From the NCBI GenBank assembly GCA_037447655.1, contig JBBHKE010002207.1:51834-64333 (forward strand): a stretch of 12,500 bases of DNA. The letters are read 5' to 3'. The notes under the pieces were generated by a model. That model was not told the DNA's origin. It saw only the letters and a list, made by a program, of their open reading frames with translations, and did no database searches. Source of the stretch: Zygnema cylindricum (taxonomy: Eukaryota; Streptophyta; Zygnematophyceae; Zygnematales; Zygnemataceae). The translations under genes were made by a program, and so were the position numbers. Positions 1 to 7,040 of this stretch are shown one piece after another (within the stretch, counting starts at the first letter, position 1; every line of letters begins with the position of its first letter).

Positions 1-205
1 CCATCTCCCTACTCCTCACCCTCGCCCTCCCCCCTCTCCTCCTCTCCCCCCCTCTCCCTCTCTTTCCCCGCTTCTGTACCTCTCCGTCTCCCACTCTCCG
101 CCCTCCCCACGTCCCCCTTTCTATAGCTCACCCTCCCGCTCCCACTCCTCATCCCTCTACCCCTCCCTCTCCCTCCCCCTCCCTCTTCCTCCTCCCCCTC
201 CCCAA
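1..205. repeat. Polypyrimidine (CT-rich) low-complexity tract
   Basis: Almost pure C/T with repeated CCTCCC and CTCTCC words on the + strand. The same kind of sequence follows directly after the donor of the next intron (1136-1260). By analogy this block may lie close behind the 5' splice site of the upstream intron; that is inference. No coding signal. Confidence 0.8.
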
Positions 206-480
206 TTTAATCATTCATCATCCATCCATCTAGTCATTGTTTTTTTCATTTATATATATACATGTGTGTATATATATATCTTATTTCACTTCAGTTCATT
301 TTATTCTTATTTCTTTCCATTCCAATATGTTTATTTATTGACTTTATTTTATTTATTGTATTACATTTTATTTCATTTCATCATAATTTTTTTTTTCTTT
401 CATTTCATTCTCTACCATTTCATTCTATTTTTTTTTATTTCTCATTCAATTCCGTTTCACTGCATTTGATTTCATTGGTT
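206..480. repeat. T-rich low-complexity DNA with a TA/TG microsatellite
   Basis: Positions 251-279 are a TA repeat interrupted by CATGTGTG. The remainder is dominated by TTTCATTTCATT-type words. Translations of this stretch are only phenylalanine/leucine/serine-rich low complexity, so I read no gene here. Confidence 0.7.
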
Positions 481-985
481 TTTACTGTAGTGTATTTGAT
501 TGTAGTTTATTGTATTGTATGATATTGTACTTTATTTTATCATACTATATTGTATTGTATTGTTTTGTATTGTACTGTACTGTAATGTATTCTGCTGCAC
601 TGCAGTCTACCATATGTTACTGCACCGCACAGTACCGTAATTTCCTGCTCCGGACTGTACCGTATTTTATTCCACTGCATTCTACGCATTTTATTACACC
701 GCACTATACCATAATTTCCTGCACCTTACTGTACAGTACTTTTTTGAACGCACTTTACCGTTTTTTGCTGTGTTGCACTGAAACGTATTTAATTACATTG
801 AACTTTACTGTATTTAATTGCACTGCCCTGTACTGTTTTTTCCTGCACTGTACTATACCTTAACTTCCTGCACTGTACTGTACCGTATTATACTGCACCA
901 CACGGTACGGTATTTCCCAGCACGCACTGTACCGTAATTTCCTGCACTGTACTGCACCGTATTATACTGCAGCACACTGTATTTT
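481..985. repeat. ~25-bp minisatellite with ~74-bp higher-order period
   Basis: Variants of a 24-25 bp unit containing CTGCACTGTACTGTACCGTA repeat through this stretch. Three sub-units make a higher-order unit: the landmark TTTCCTGC occurs at 641 and 715 and, at the array end, CTTCCTG/TTTCCTG at 864 and 938, both pairs spaced 74 bp apart. The first ~100 bp are simpler, with TGTAT pentamers, suggesting growth from a short TGTAT/CTGTA repeat. The array ends about 30 bp before the 3' splice site at 1016, so it may supply the pyrimidine context of that site. Confidence 0.8.
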
Positions 986-1016
986 ATCTGAGCGTGTACC
1001 GTGGTGAGCCTGGCAG

Positions 1017-2247
1017 GTGGTGGGAACGGTGGGATATGCGGCACCGGAGTATGTACTTACGGGACACCTCACCACTAAAAGTGATGTGTACGGATTGGTT
1101 CTATCCATCTACTCCAGAGTGGCAATTTCAAGGTGCTTCTCCCTCCCTCCCTCCCGCGCTGTCTTGCTCCTCCCCGTCTCTCCTCCCCGCTCCTTGATCC
1201 TCCTGCCCCCTCCGGCCCCTCCTTCCGCACCCTCTCTCCCTCCCCAAACCCCTCGCACCATCCAAAATTCGTTTATTTATTTCCCCTCGCAGAAAAGATA
1301 AATGGGATCCGACTTAACCCTTTTGAGAAACTTAATTATCGTGACCTTTTTTTTTTGTCCTTTCGACTCCGAAAAAAACAAACAAACTCCAAACAATACC
1401 AATTTTAGCGTTTTGTTTTTAGCTTTTTCGTTTTTCAACTTTTTCTTTTTTCAACTATTTTGTATATCAACTTTTCGTTTTTCAACTTTTCGTTTTTCAA
1501 CTTTTTGTTTTTCAACTTTTTGTTTTTCAACTTTTTGTTTTTTGCCTTTATGTCTTTCCTCTTTGTTGTTTCTATTTTTAGGCTGAGAGATGAACAAAAC
1601 TTAGTCGAATGTTCGAAACCTTTTCTCGTAGACCCTTCTCAAAACATCTCTTTGACTCCAAAAAGACCAAACAATCTCCAAACAAAGCCAATTTTAACTT
1701 CTTTTCTTCGACATTATGTCTTTTTCCTCTTTCTTTTCATCTTTCTAGGCCGAGAGATGAACAAAATTTAGTCGAATGGGCGAAACCTTTCCTCTTAAAC
1801 CCTTCAAAACTCCATCGAATCATGGATCCCTCTCTCTCCGGTCACTATTCCGTAAAAGGGGCACAACTTTTAGCCTCCTTAATACTAAATTGTTTGGATA
1901 GGAAACCCAAAACTCGACCGAAAATGAGTGAAGTTGTCGAATCTCTCCTTCCTATTCAAGATCTCCACGATATGGCCGGTTTTACTATGAAAGATTTCCA
2001 AACTTTGGGAAAAAACGCGACAAAAAACGAGGCGAAAAACAAAGGAAAAGAGGGAGGAGAGGGAGAGGGAGATAAATTGGTGGATGGGTCTTCTAGAGGA
2101 GGAGGGAGAGGAGGAGGAGATAAATCGGGTGGAGGAGGAAGGGGAAGTGGAGGAGTAGGAGGAGGAGGAGGAGGGAGGGGCAGTGGAGGAGGAGGTGGAG
2201 GAGGAGGAGGAGGGAATGTGAAGAGTTTGGGAAGGAAAAAAGTTTGA
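1017..2247 (+). CDS. RLCK-VII (PBS1-like) protein kinase, 3' end, join 1017-1132 and 1749-2247
   Basis: Two exons encode the last 204 residues of a receptor-like cytoplasmic kinase; its N-terminal part lies upstream. Exon 1 gives [20 protein letters not shown] then KSDVY: the P+1 loop, the APE motif and the conserved Asp of subdomain IX. Exon 2 gives [15 protein letters not shown], then [34 protein letters not shown] with the subdomain XI Arg, and DLHDMAGF, a typical PBL C-lobe order. The join rests on AG|GTGCTT at 1132 and TTTCTAG|G at 1748; the split codon AG+G restores Arg before Pro, as in the family. The stop is TGA at 2245-2247. Oddities: between SDVY and Arg-Pro there are about 13 residues where family members have about 19, so the FGVVLLE helix is shortened and the fold may be damaged. 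A glycine-rich tail follows the domain. Known family role: cytoplasmic signalling kinases acting below membrane receptors. It could be a pseudogene. Confidence 0.82.
1424..1545. repeat. 15-16 bp tandem array in the intron
   Basis: The unit is close to AACTTTTCGTTTTTC. The word CAAC falls at 1436, 1452, 1468, 1483, 1498, 1513 and 1528, which is seven copies at 15-16 bp spacing. It lies inside the intron, upstream of the first duplicated splice acceptor. The multiple-of-three period leaves an open reading frame across it, but this is a by-product of the repeat. Confidence 0.85.
1582..1650 (+). pseudogene. Duplicated, decayed copy of the last exon's start
   Basis: After TATTTTTAG (ending at 1581) the sequence reads [15 protein letters not shown], nearly the same as [15 protein letters not shown] at the true exon. 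The conserved Trp codon TGG is TGT (Cys) here. The kinase similarity stops after about 20 codons and the frame then runs into intron-like sequence. It has the same splice phase as the true exon, so splicing to it would be possible, but the product would lack the rest of the C-lobe. A decoy or alternative exon is possible; decay is the simpler reading. Confidence 0.65.
2041..2217 (+). repeat. GGA-type trinucleotide repeat encoding the glycine-rich tail
   Basis: Purine-only sequence built from GGA/GGG/AGA triplets. In the kinase frame it reads as Gly runs broken by Arg, Ser and Lys, after a charged segment ([14 protein letters not shown]) that follows the kinase domain. PBL-type kinases usually have variable, low-complexity C-termini, but a long polyglycine tail is not typical. 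The frame closes with KSLGRKKV, a basic end. Confidence 0.8.
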
Positions 2248-2371
2248 AAATTATTAGGGTGATAAAACTTGTTTTGAAATTTTATTCAAAACGTTTAAAC
2301 GGGTCCGTTTTCTTTTTCCTGAATTCCCATCTTAGGGTTTTGAAAAAAGGAAGCGGATTACAGTTTTTTAG
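2248..2371 (+). other. Probable 3' UTR start of the kinase transcript
   Basis: Non-coding AT-rich sequence from the stop codon to a strong donor-like TTAG|GTGAGTAG at 2371/2372. No AATAAA appears in this stretch, which suggests the transcript continues. Confidence 0.4.
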
Positions 2372-2778
2372 GTGAGTAGATAGGAGGGAGGGAGGGAGGG
2401 AGGGGACTTTTACTGCAATCCGTACAAAAATAGTGTGGTGATTTTACACCAATATTTGAAAGAAATTGGTGTGGACCAGCATTATTTTGTTTTTTATTTT
2501 ATTTTGAGTCGTAGAAAAAGGTGGTTTTGTCGATTAACATTCGAAAGGATTTTGGATTAGGTTTTGAAATTAAAAAGTTAAGAAAAAAGTTGGTTCAAAT
2601 GAAGAAATTTCGGTATTTTTTGAAAGTGAGAGACTTCTCGATTTTGAAAGAAAGAGATTTTATGTTTTTCGATTTTACTATTGGGTTTTGAAGAGTTTTA
2701 AGAGTTTTAAAAGTTTAAAAAAATAATAGTAACTGTAGAGCTAATGTTTGTTTTGGTTTTTTTGTTTTGTTTTTGCAG
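2372..2778 (+). other. Possible 3'-UTR intron
   Basis: It starts with GTGAGTAG, close to the consensus 5' splice site, and ends with TTTTGTTTTTGCAG at 2778, a good plant 3' splice site with a T-rich tract. Just after it AATAAA occurs at 2781-2786 and 2818-2823 as possible polyadenylation signals. The pairing of these sites is inference from motif quality only. Confidence 0.35.
2385..2405 (+). repeat. GGGA tetranucleotide tract (G-quadruplex-capable)
   Basis: Five consecutive GGGA units, 13 bp after the putative donor at 2372. Four or more G-triplets spaced by one base meet the sequence rule for a G-quadruplex. A second tract of the same type lies at 3591-3626. Confidence 0.75.
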
Positions 2779-3180
2779 TTAATAAATTCGATTCGGATTT
2801 CATGGGAGGAAATTTTGAATAAAATTTTGAAATAAGATTTTGAATAAGATTTTGAATAATAATTTAGTAATTTTTGAGTTTAGGGTTTTTAAGGTTGTGA
2901 AATTCCGGTGTTACATAAATTTAAGCGAAATGGGAGGAAATCGAGAGAGATAATAGGGCAATAATCAGAAAATCTTGGCAAAATTGTGGAAATTTTGATC
3001 GAAATTTGTGAAACATCGAAGAAATTTTTAGGATATTGGTCAAATTTAGGGGAAAATTATAGAAATTTGGGCAACTTTTACTTGAACTTTGGATAAATTG
3101 ATTGAATTTTAGTAAAATTTGGACAAGATTAGGAAAAAAATGGTGAAATTGCAGGATTTTTAATTTTTTTAGGGTTTTTC
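2779..3180. other. AT-rich stretch with recurrent AAATTTTG words, no gene
   Basis: Dense, irregular repetition of GAAATTTTG/AATTTGG-type words (for example three GATTTTGAATA-like copies at 2830-2865) without a fixed period. No open frame with protein-like composition. It may be transcribed as UTR if the splice sites around it are used. Confidence 0.5.
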
Positions 3181-3277
3181 CAAAGCGATGTTGGGCGAAA
3201 AAAACGACAAATTTGATAAAAAATTATCGAAATTTTGCGAAATTGGGCAAAATCGGGTGATAATAAGAATAAAAAAG

Positions 3278-3498
3278 GTATGCATTGGAGGAATTTTTGG
3301 GGAAATTGAGAGAAAATGGAAAAAATTAGTGAAGGAAAAAACTTATAGAATGCAATTTGTATCGATTGGTTTTAGATTCGAAGACTTTTTTTGTGTGTTT
3401 TTTTGCTCTCCATTTTTTTTTACTTTTTTAACTCGTTTTTTAATATGCTATTACAAGTATTTATTTAGTGCTGTTTTTTGTAACACTTTTTTTTGCAG
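3278..3498 (+). other. Possible second 3'-UTR or non-coding intron
   Basis: AAAAAAG|GTATGC at 3277/3278 is a good donor, and CTTTTTTTTTGCAG ending at 3498 is a strong plant acceptor. The 221-bp interval is T-rich near its 3' end as expected. AATAAA follows at 3536-3541. A 157-codon open frame crosses these sites, but its translation is Phe/Lys-rich and matches nothing I know, so I do not call it a gene. Confidence 0.3.
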
Positions 3499-3590
3499 AA
3501 AATCTCGTGGTTTCATTCTCGAATTTTTAGTGAGGAATAAAAATGCCGTTTATTTTTCTCCGTTTTGCCCTCTACTTCCATTTTTGTTTA

Positions 3591-3626
3591 GGGGGAGGGA
3601 GGGAGGGAGGGAGGAGGGAGAAAGGG
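3591..3626 (+). repeat. GGGA/GGAG tract (G-quadruplex-capable)
   Basis: A run of GGGGGAGGGAGGGAGGGAGG type, followed by GAGGGAGAAAGGGG. It is the second copy of this motif class in the kinase 3' region. Confidence 0.75.
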
Positions 3627-3759
3627 GCATTTTTCTTTCCTTAAATAGGTCCTCGAAGTAGCTTTTAGTTTATATATATATAAATCTTTCTTTTCTTTTT
3701 GTTGGAAGATTTGTTTTTTTTTTGTAATGTATTTATTTTGTATTCATATTGTTACATAG

Positions 3760-3772
3760 TCATTTTTTTTTT

Positions 3773-3803
<31 letters not shown>

Positions 3804-3854
3804 CTTAGCCACTTTTTTTGGGTTAGGGTTTTTTTTTTTTTGGGGGGGGGGGGG
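3760..3854. repeat. Long poly-T stretch ending in a 13-G run
   Basis: T-dominated sequence (3763-3803, nearly pure), then GGGTTAGGG at 3830-3838, a T run, and 13 consecutive G at 3842-3854. GGGTTAGGGTTT is a single short match to the plant telomere repeat, not an array. A poly-T start could be the A-tail of a retroposed sequence on the minus strand, but I see no element body to its right. Homopolymers this long are also common assembly error sites. Confidence 0.7.
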
Positions 3855-4258
3855 TTTAAAATTATGGTTGTTTTTTATTTTTTAAAACGGCATTCTTGAG
3901 AGACTAAAGGAAAAAAAATAGTAAAAAAGAGAAAAAAACAACTTTTACGCCTAATAAATTAGGTTTCCTTAGTTGACAAATCAGAAATTATATGAAAAAA
4001 AATAAAATAGACAAAACTTGATGACTGGAAACTATCAAGTGAAAAATTGTGGCTTGAAAATTTGTAAAAAGTACCAAAAAACAAATGAATTTTGTTCTTA
4101 TGTGACATTTGCTTTTTTTCGTCTTTATTGGCAACAAAATGTTTATCAAAGAAAAAATATTAATAAATGAATAAAATATAAAAAACAATTACCACATTGT
4201 GAAGTCGTTTTATTAATTTTTATCTACTCGATTAGTTTTAAGCCTCGTTTCGGAAAAA
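3855..4258. other. AT-rich stretch without recognisable features
   Basis: No coding signal, no RNA gene and no repeat structure that I can identify on either strand. Confidence 0.5.
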
Positions 4259-4355
4259 CCATACCAATCCGGTTAAAACGGTTTTTGAGCGGTTCAGTTC
4301 TCAAATTTCGAACCCGGTTTGAACCGATTTAGGGAAAATCTAAACCGGTACATAA
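4259..4355. repeat. Degenerate CCGGTT/AACCGG-rich segment
   Basis: CCGGTTAAAACGG, GGTTTGAACCG and CTAAACCGG words recur in both orientations over about 95 bp, resembling decayed inverted or palindromic repeats. No boundary or target duplication is visible, so I do not assign it to an element class. Confidence 0.35.
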
Positions 4356-4436
4356 TTTAGTGCGTACGCTTAGAACGGCACTATACTAAAAATAAATACC
4401 GTACGTCTTAACTCTTATCGCCCATCGTTATCACTT

Positions 4437-4705
4437 ATTAGCATTAATAACTCTAATTTTGTCGGTTTCTTTTCTTCGCCCAAAATCTTAAATTAGGGTT
4501 GATAAAATTACATTAGAATTAAACCAATTATATTAAAAGTTTCCATTTAGGATTAGCTGCTTCATAATATGTTCGTAAAAACTGCACCGCCAATCGTTAT
4601 TAGGGTTTACAACACTCATTTAGTCACGACTTCTTTAATTTTTTTTTTATTTTTTTTTTCGGCCCAGAAACACAGAAAACAGTGCACCGTGTATCACTAT
4701 TGGTG
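4437..4705. repeat. Fragments of the TACACCG-TIR family
   Basis: Isolated pieces of the repeat family seen complete further right. A palindrome-like block lies at 4437-4457 (ATTAGCATTAATAACTCTAA). CACCGCCAATCGTTATTAG lies at 4585-4603, followed directly by the GGTT..AACAC part of the palindrome up to 4619. A weaker copy, GCACCGTGTATCACTATTGG, begins at 4684. I find no matching opposite ends, so these are relics or solo termini. Confidence 0.5.
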
Positions 4706-4784
4706 CAGATATTTTTTTCGCCATACTGTAGCTGACACATAAAAATTGTGGTTTGTGACAAATGCGACTTTCGCTACGAGGAGA

Positions 4785-4792
4785 CTAAAACT
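4785..4792. repeat. Target-site duplication CTAAAACT, left copy
   Basis: An identical octamer lies directly outside the other end of the hAT-like element at 5649-5656. Eight base pairs is the length typical of hAT insertions. Confidence 0.9.
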
Positions 4793-5648
4793 TAGTGTTG
4801 TGTATCGGTAAAAAACTTATCGCGATAACACCGATACCGATAGTTATCGGTTATCGAACGGTCAGAGATTCCGATATATCGGTCTGGGACCAACAAATTC
4901 CATATCGGCGATAACTTAAAAAATATATAGTATGCATACAATAGCACTTTATAACATACTGTATTATTTTATTGATTTTATATAGCGTGGCATGCCACGT
5001 ATAAAAATATGTGCCGTTACCGTTTAGCTGCAATTTATTACGGACAGCGCAGCATATAAACGTTGGCCGGTTAACTGTACAAAAATTTTACGGTGATGTA
5101 CGTAATTTTACCAAAAACTGGTGAACATGGAACTGTAAAAGGACGGCGCACACAAAAGTACAACGGACGCAAAATAACATTCTGCGTGCCGCCGAAATCG
5201 AACGGACGACTTGGAATGAGAAAACAAGAGCGGACGGCATCCGGAATGGCTCTTTTGGCAGCTTATGCCAAAAAAGCTGACAGGTTGACACGTGGCAGGT
5301 CCCCAGTGGATCTCAAGGAATAAAGGGACAAAGCCATGGCGTCGGATGTGAAAGGTACATCGCTTTTACTGGATCCGTACGTCCGGGGAATAAGACGTAC
5401 AGTTTTCGTACGTCCGGAGAATAAGACGTACAGTTGAGTAAACATGCCGTACATTTATCTGTACGGTCCGTACTGTTATCGCCGATAACTATCGTTATCG
5501 GCATTATCGCCGATAAGTACCCGATATTATCGGCTACTTATCGGCGATAAAACCGATATTGATATATCGTACCAATATATCGATTATCGGGAACCCGAAA
5601 AAAGGTCCATATCGGTTATCGGCAAATCCTTACCGATACACAACACTA
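4793..5648. mobile_element. Complete non-autonomous hAT-like DNA transposon, 856 bp
   Basis: The terminal inverted repeats are perfect over 19 bp: TAGTGTTGTGTATCGGTAA at 4793-4811 and its reverse complement at 5630-5648. The element is bracketed by the octamer CTAAAACT on both sides. An 8-bp duplication and a TAGNG-type terminus are hallmarks of the hAT superfamily. TATCGG/CCGATA hexamers crowd both subterminal regions, about 7 in the left 116 bp and 11 in the right 170 bp, as expected for transposase-binding sites. The interior carries a 31-bp tandem pair and a GC-richer core but no transposase. The longest internal frame is 76 codons (5093-5323) and matches nothing I know. It would need a transposase supplied in trans. 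Its perfect ends and duplication suggest a fairly recent insertion. Confidence 0.92.
5376..5437. repeat. 31-bp tandem duplication inside the hAT-like element
   Basis: Two copies of a unit starting CGTACGTCCGG and containing GAATAAGACGTACAGTT occur at 5376-5406 and 5407-5437, differing at only a few bases. They flank the boundary between the GC-richer core and the TATCGG-rich right end. Confidence 0.85.
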
Positions 5649-5656
5649 CTAAAACT
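5649..5656. repeat. Target-site duplication CTAAAACT, right copy
   Basis: Matches 4785-4792 exactly and directly follows the CACAACACTA terminus of the hAT-like element. Confidence 0.9.
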
Positions 5657-6075
5657 ACAACATAGAAATGTAATAATCCTCAGCGTAAGAGCGATTTTAA
5701 CTGTGATGTAGTCACATAACTGGGCAGTAAAACAGGAGCTTTTCACTGGAAAGGTGGCTGCAACTGGAGCATAGAAACAGGAAAAAACAAGGCACGATAA
5801 CACTAAAATAGAAGGGAAAATATAGTGTGATCCACAGGACGAAAAATTGATTTGCGAACCCGTTAAGGAAGGTTTAGGCCCATTCCGATAAAACATTTTT
5901 GTCGGGTTTTTTGACGCCTTGCTGGCCACCAGACTGTCCGTACAAATTGACGGCCGCTAATTAGCGGATCACGGGATTTTTTAACTCCCCGATGCCACAA
6001 TTGACCCTTCTGAATAAGTAAACAACGTTTTTTCGTCCTATTACACGCTCAAAAGGTACAAAATACTGAAAATAG
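5657..6075. other. Intergenic stretch with one short perfect palindrome
   Basis: Nothing recognisable as a gene. CCGCTAATTAGCGG at 5954-5967 is a perfect 14-bp palindrome whose core resembles the CTAATTAGCG words of the neighbouring repeats. A 99-codon minus-strand frame at 5630-5929 overlaps the hAT terminus and is not credible as a gene. Confidence 0.45.
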
Positions 6076-6459
6076 TACACCAAGAATCGCTTTTTACTGT
6101 GGTGAATCTATCGGTGTTACAAATAACATAGTGTTGTTAACGCTATACTGGGTTTCATGACCTCGAGCCAACAAAACATTTACTCTAGTTAACACACATA
6201 ACACTACAGTATAGTGCAGTTTCTGTAGTTTGGATACACATTCCCATAGTCAAGCCACTATTAATGTTCACATGGTCGACATGTGAACAGGTGAGAACAG
6301 GTTCGCGCGATTTTCACCCGTGTATATAACTACGAATCAAATCTGAGTGCGCTTTCGCGTGTCGACGCCACTCATTTTCACGTCTCGACACCGCTATTTG
6401 ACACAAATATTGTACTCTAGTACGGAATAACGAGCATTTATCATGAGTGACAGCATTCC
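6076..6459. repeat. Decayed repeat region related to the TACACCG family
   Basis: TACACCAAGAATCGCT at 6076-6091 resembles a TIR of the family, and 6128-6146 carries the family palindrome form (ATAGTGTT and AACGCTAT around GTT). No opposite terminus is found. At 6266-6288 an inverted pair GTTCACATG / CATGTGAAC with a 5-bp loop (GTCGA) stands alone. Related CATGTGAA words recur inside U1. Confidence 0.45.
6266..6288. repeat. Short inverted repeat GTTCACATG / CATGTGAAC
   Basis: Perfect 9-bp arms separated by GTCGA. The left arm plus loop also contains GTCGAC. It may be a hairpin in decayed transposon sequence; no function is visible. Confidence 0.7.
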
Positions 6460-6465
6460 GTACGC

Positions 6466-7020
6466 TACACCGCTAATCGCTATTAGAGTATATAACGCCA
6501 ATTCGGTGCCCTTTTTTCAAAAAAAAAAACCCGAAATACAATCCATAATTTTATTTTTTCCATTATTCTAATTAGGTTTTTTTTTCAATTAGCGTTAATA
6601 AGGAAAGTACACTGCGATGGAAATAGTGTGGTGTACGAACAGGGAATATTCGTACGAAATGGTACTTTTTGAATTAGGAAAGCATAAAAAGACACTTAAC
6701 ATTATTGCGCACACATGTGAATGTGCACTGGAAGAAAGAGACGCAAACTCGTCTACAAAAATCACGTTCTCATATGTTCGTCCGTCGACCGTGTGAACAG
6801 CGCGACGGCGTACGAATTGTCAAATTTTGTACGGCTACACAGATTAATGTAGACATCGAAAGGGCGGGCATTTATTATTCAGGACAACCCAAATTACAGT
6901 TAGGGATTAATTAGTATATATATTTTTTTTCAAAAAAAAATAATTCCCGATTAGTGTTAATAACACTAATTTTTTTTTTACGCTATTTATTCCTTTACTC
7001 TAATAGCGATTGACGGTGTA
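6466..7020 (+). mobile_element. TACACCG-family TIR element, copy U1 (555 bp)
   Basis: The left terminus begins TACACCGCTAATCGCTATTA (6466-6488 in full). The right terminus at 6998-7020 is its reverse complement at 21 of 23 positions. Internal blocks are shared with U2 in the same order: AGTGTGGTGTACGAACA at 6625, a TCGTACRAAAT block, AAAATCACGTTC at about 6760, CGTACGAATTGTCA at about 6810, ACCCAAATTA, then a palindrome at 6950-6970 close to the right end. No transposase is encoded; a 69-codon frame inside is not protein-like. No clear target duplication is visible, so the superfamily is undetermined. Confidence 0.75.
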
Positions 7021-7040
7021 CTGTACAATACCTCCTGAAC

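Larger units (their letters stand above)
1..1016 (+). other. 3' part of a long intron upstream of the kinase exon
   Basis: The kinase reading frame begins abruptly at 1017, in mid-domain, directly after a CAG (1014-1016) that serves as a 3' splice site. Everything before it in the window is low-complexity or minisatellite DNA with no kinase coding, so it reads as intron. RLCK-VII genes commonly have an intron just before the V-M-G-T motif, which matches this border. The earlier kinase exons (ATP-binding lobe, HRD and DFG motifs) must lie upstream of the window if the gene is whole. That upstream continuation is inference. Confidence 0.65.
1133..1748 (+). other. Last coding intron of the kinase gene
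   Basis: The donor AAG|GTGCTT and acceptor TTTCTAG|G give an intron that keeps the kinase frame and restores the Arg-Pro codon pair. The first ~130 bp are C/T-rich with runs of CCCTCCCTCC. The rest is T-rich and contains a 15-bp array and a second acceptor with a copy of the next exon's start. An additional acceptor-like CCCCTCGCAG ends at 1292; splicing there would reach a stop within nine codons. Confidence 0.7.
1361..1830 (+). repeat. Tandem duplication of intron end plus exon start
   Basis: Two diverged direct copies, roughly 1361-1650 and 1651-1830, each run from a GACTCCRAAAAR-type start, through CCAATTTTA and TTATGTCTTT, to a 3' splice site, then the exon start AGAGATGAACAAAA and the CGAAACC..CCCTTC segment. 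The two splice sites (1581 and 1748) are 167 bp apart. The first copy is longer because a 15-bp array expanded inside it. The copies differ at many positions, so the duplication is not recent. Confidence 0.7.

Noticed and set aside
262-863. Open frames in the T-rich and minisatellite region (86 and 117 codons)
   Set aside because: The translations are Phe/Leu/Ser/Tyr/Cys-rich products of simple and tandem repeats, with no domain and no conserved motif.
1302-1771. Open frames across the intron (94 and 103 codons)
   Set aside because: They read a 15-bp repeat as FSTF-type pentapeptides. The kinase-like part at their end belongs to the duplicated exon start.
3188-3661. 157-codon open frame downstream of the kinase
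   Set aside because: The sequence is Lys- then Phe-rich, crosses good splice sites and a GGGA tract, and resembles no family.
3830-3838. Interstitial telomere array
   Set aside because: Only one and a half TTTAGGG-like units are present, within long homopolymers.
5093-5323. 76-codon frame as a transposase or zinc-finger fragment
   Set aside because: No Cys/His finger pattern, no hAT dimerisation motif and no recognisable catalytic residues. It is kept only as part of the element's core.
5630-5929. 99-codon minus-strand frame with a hydrophobic segment
   Set aside because: Its 3' end lies inside the hAT-like terminus and target duplication, so it was created by the insertion. It matches nothing known.
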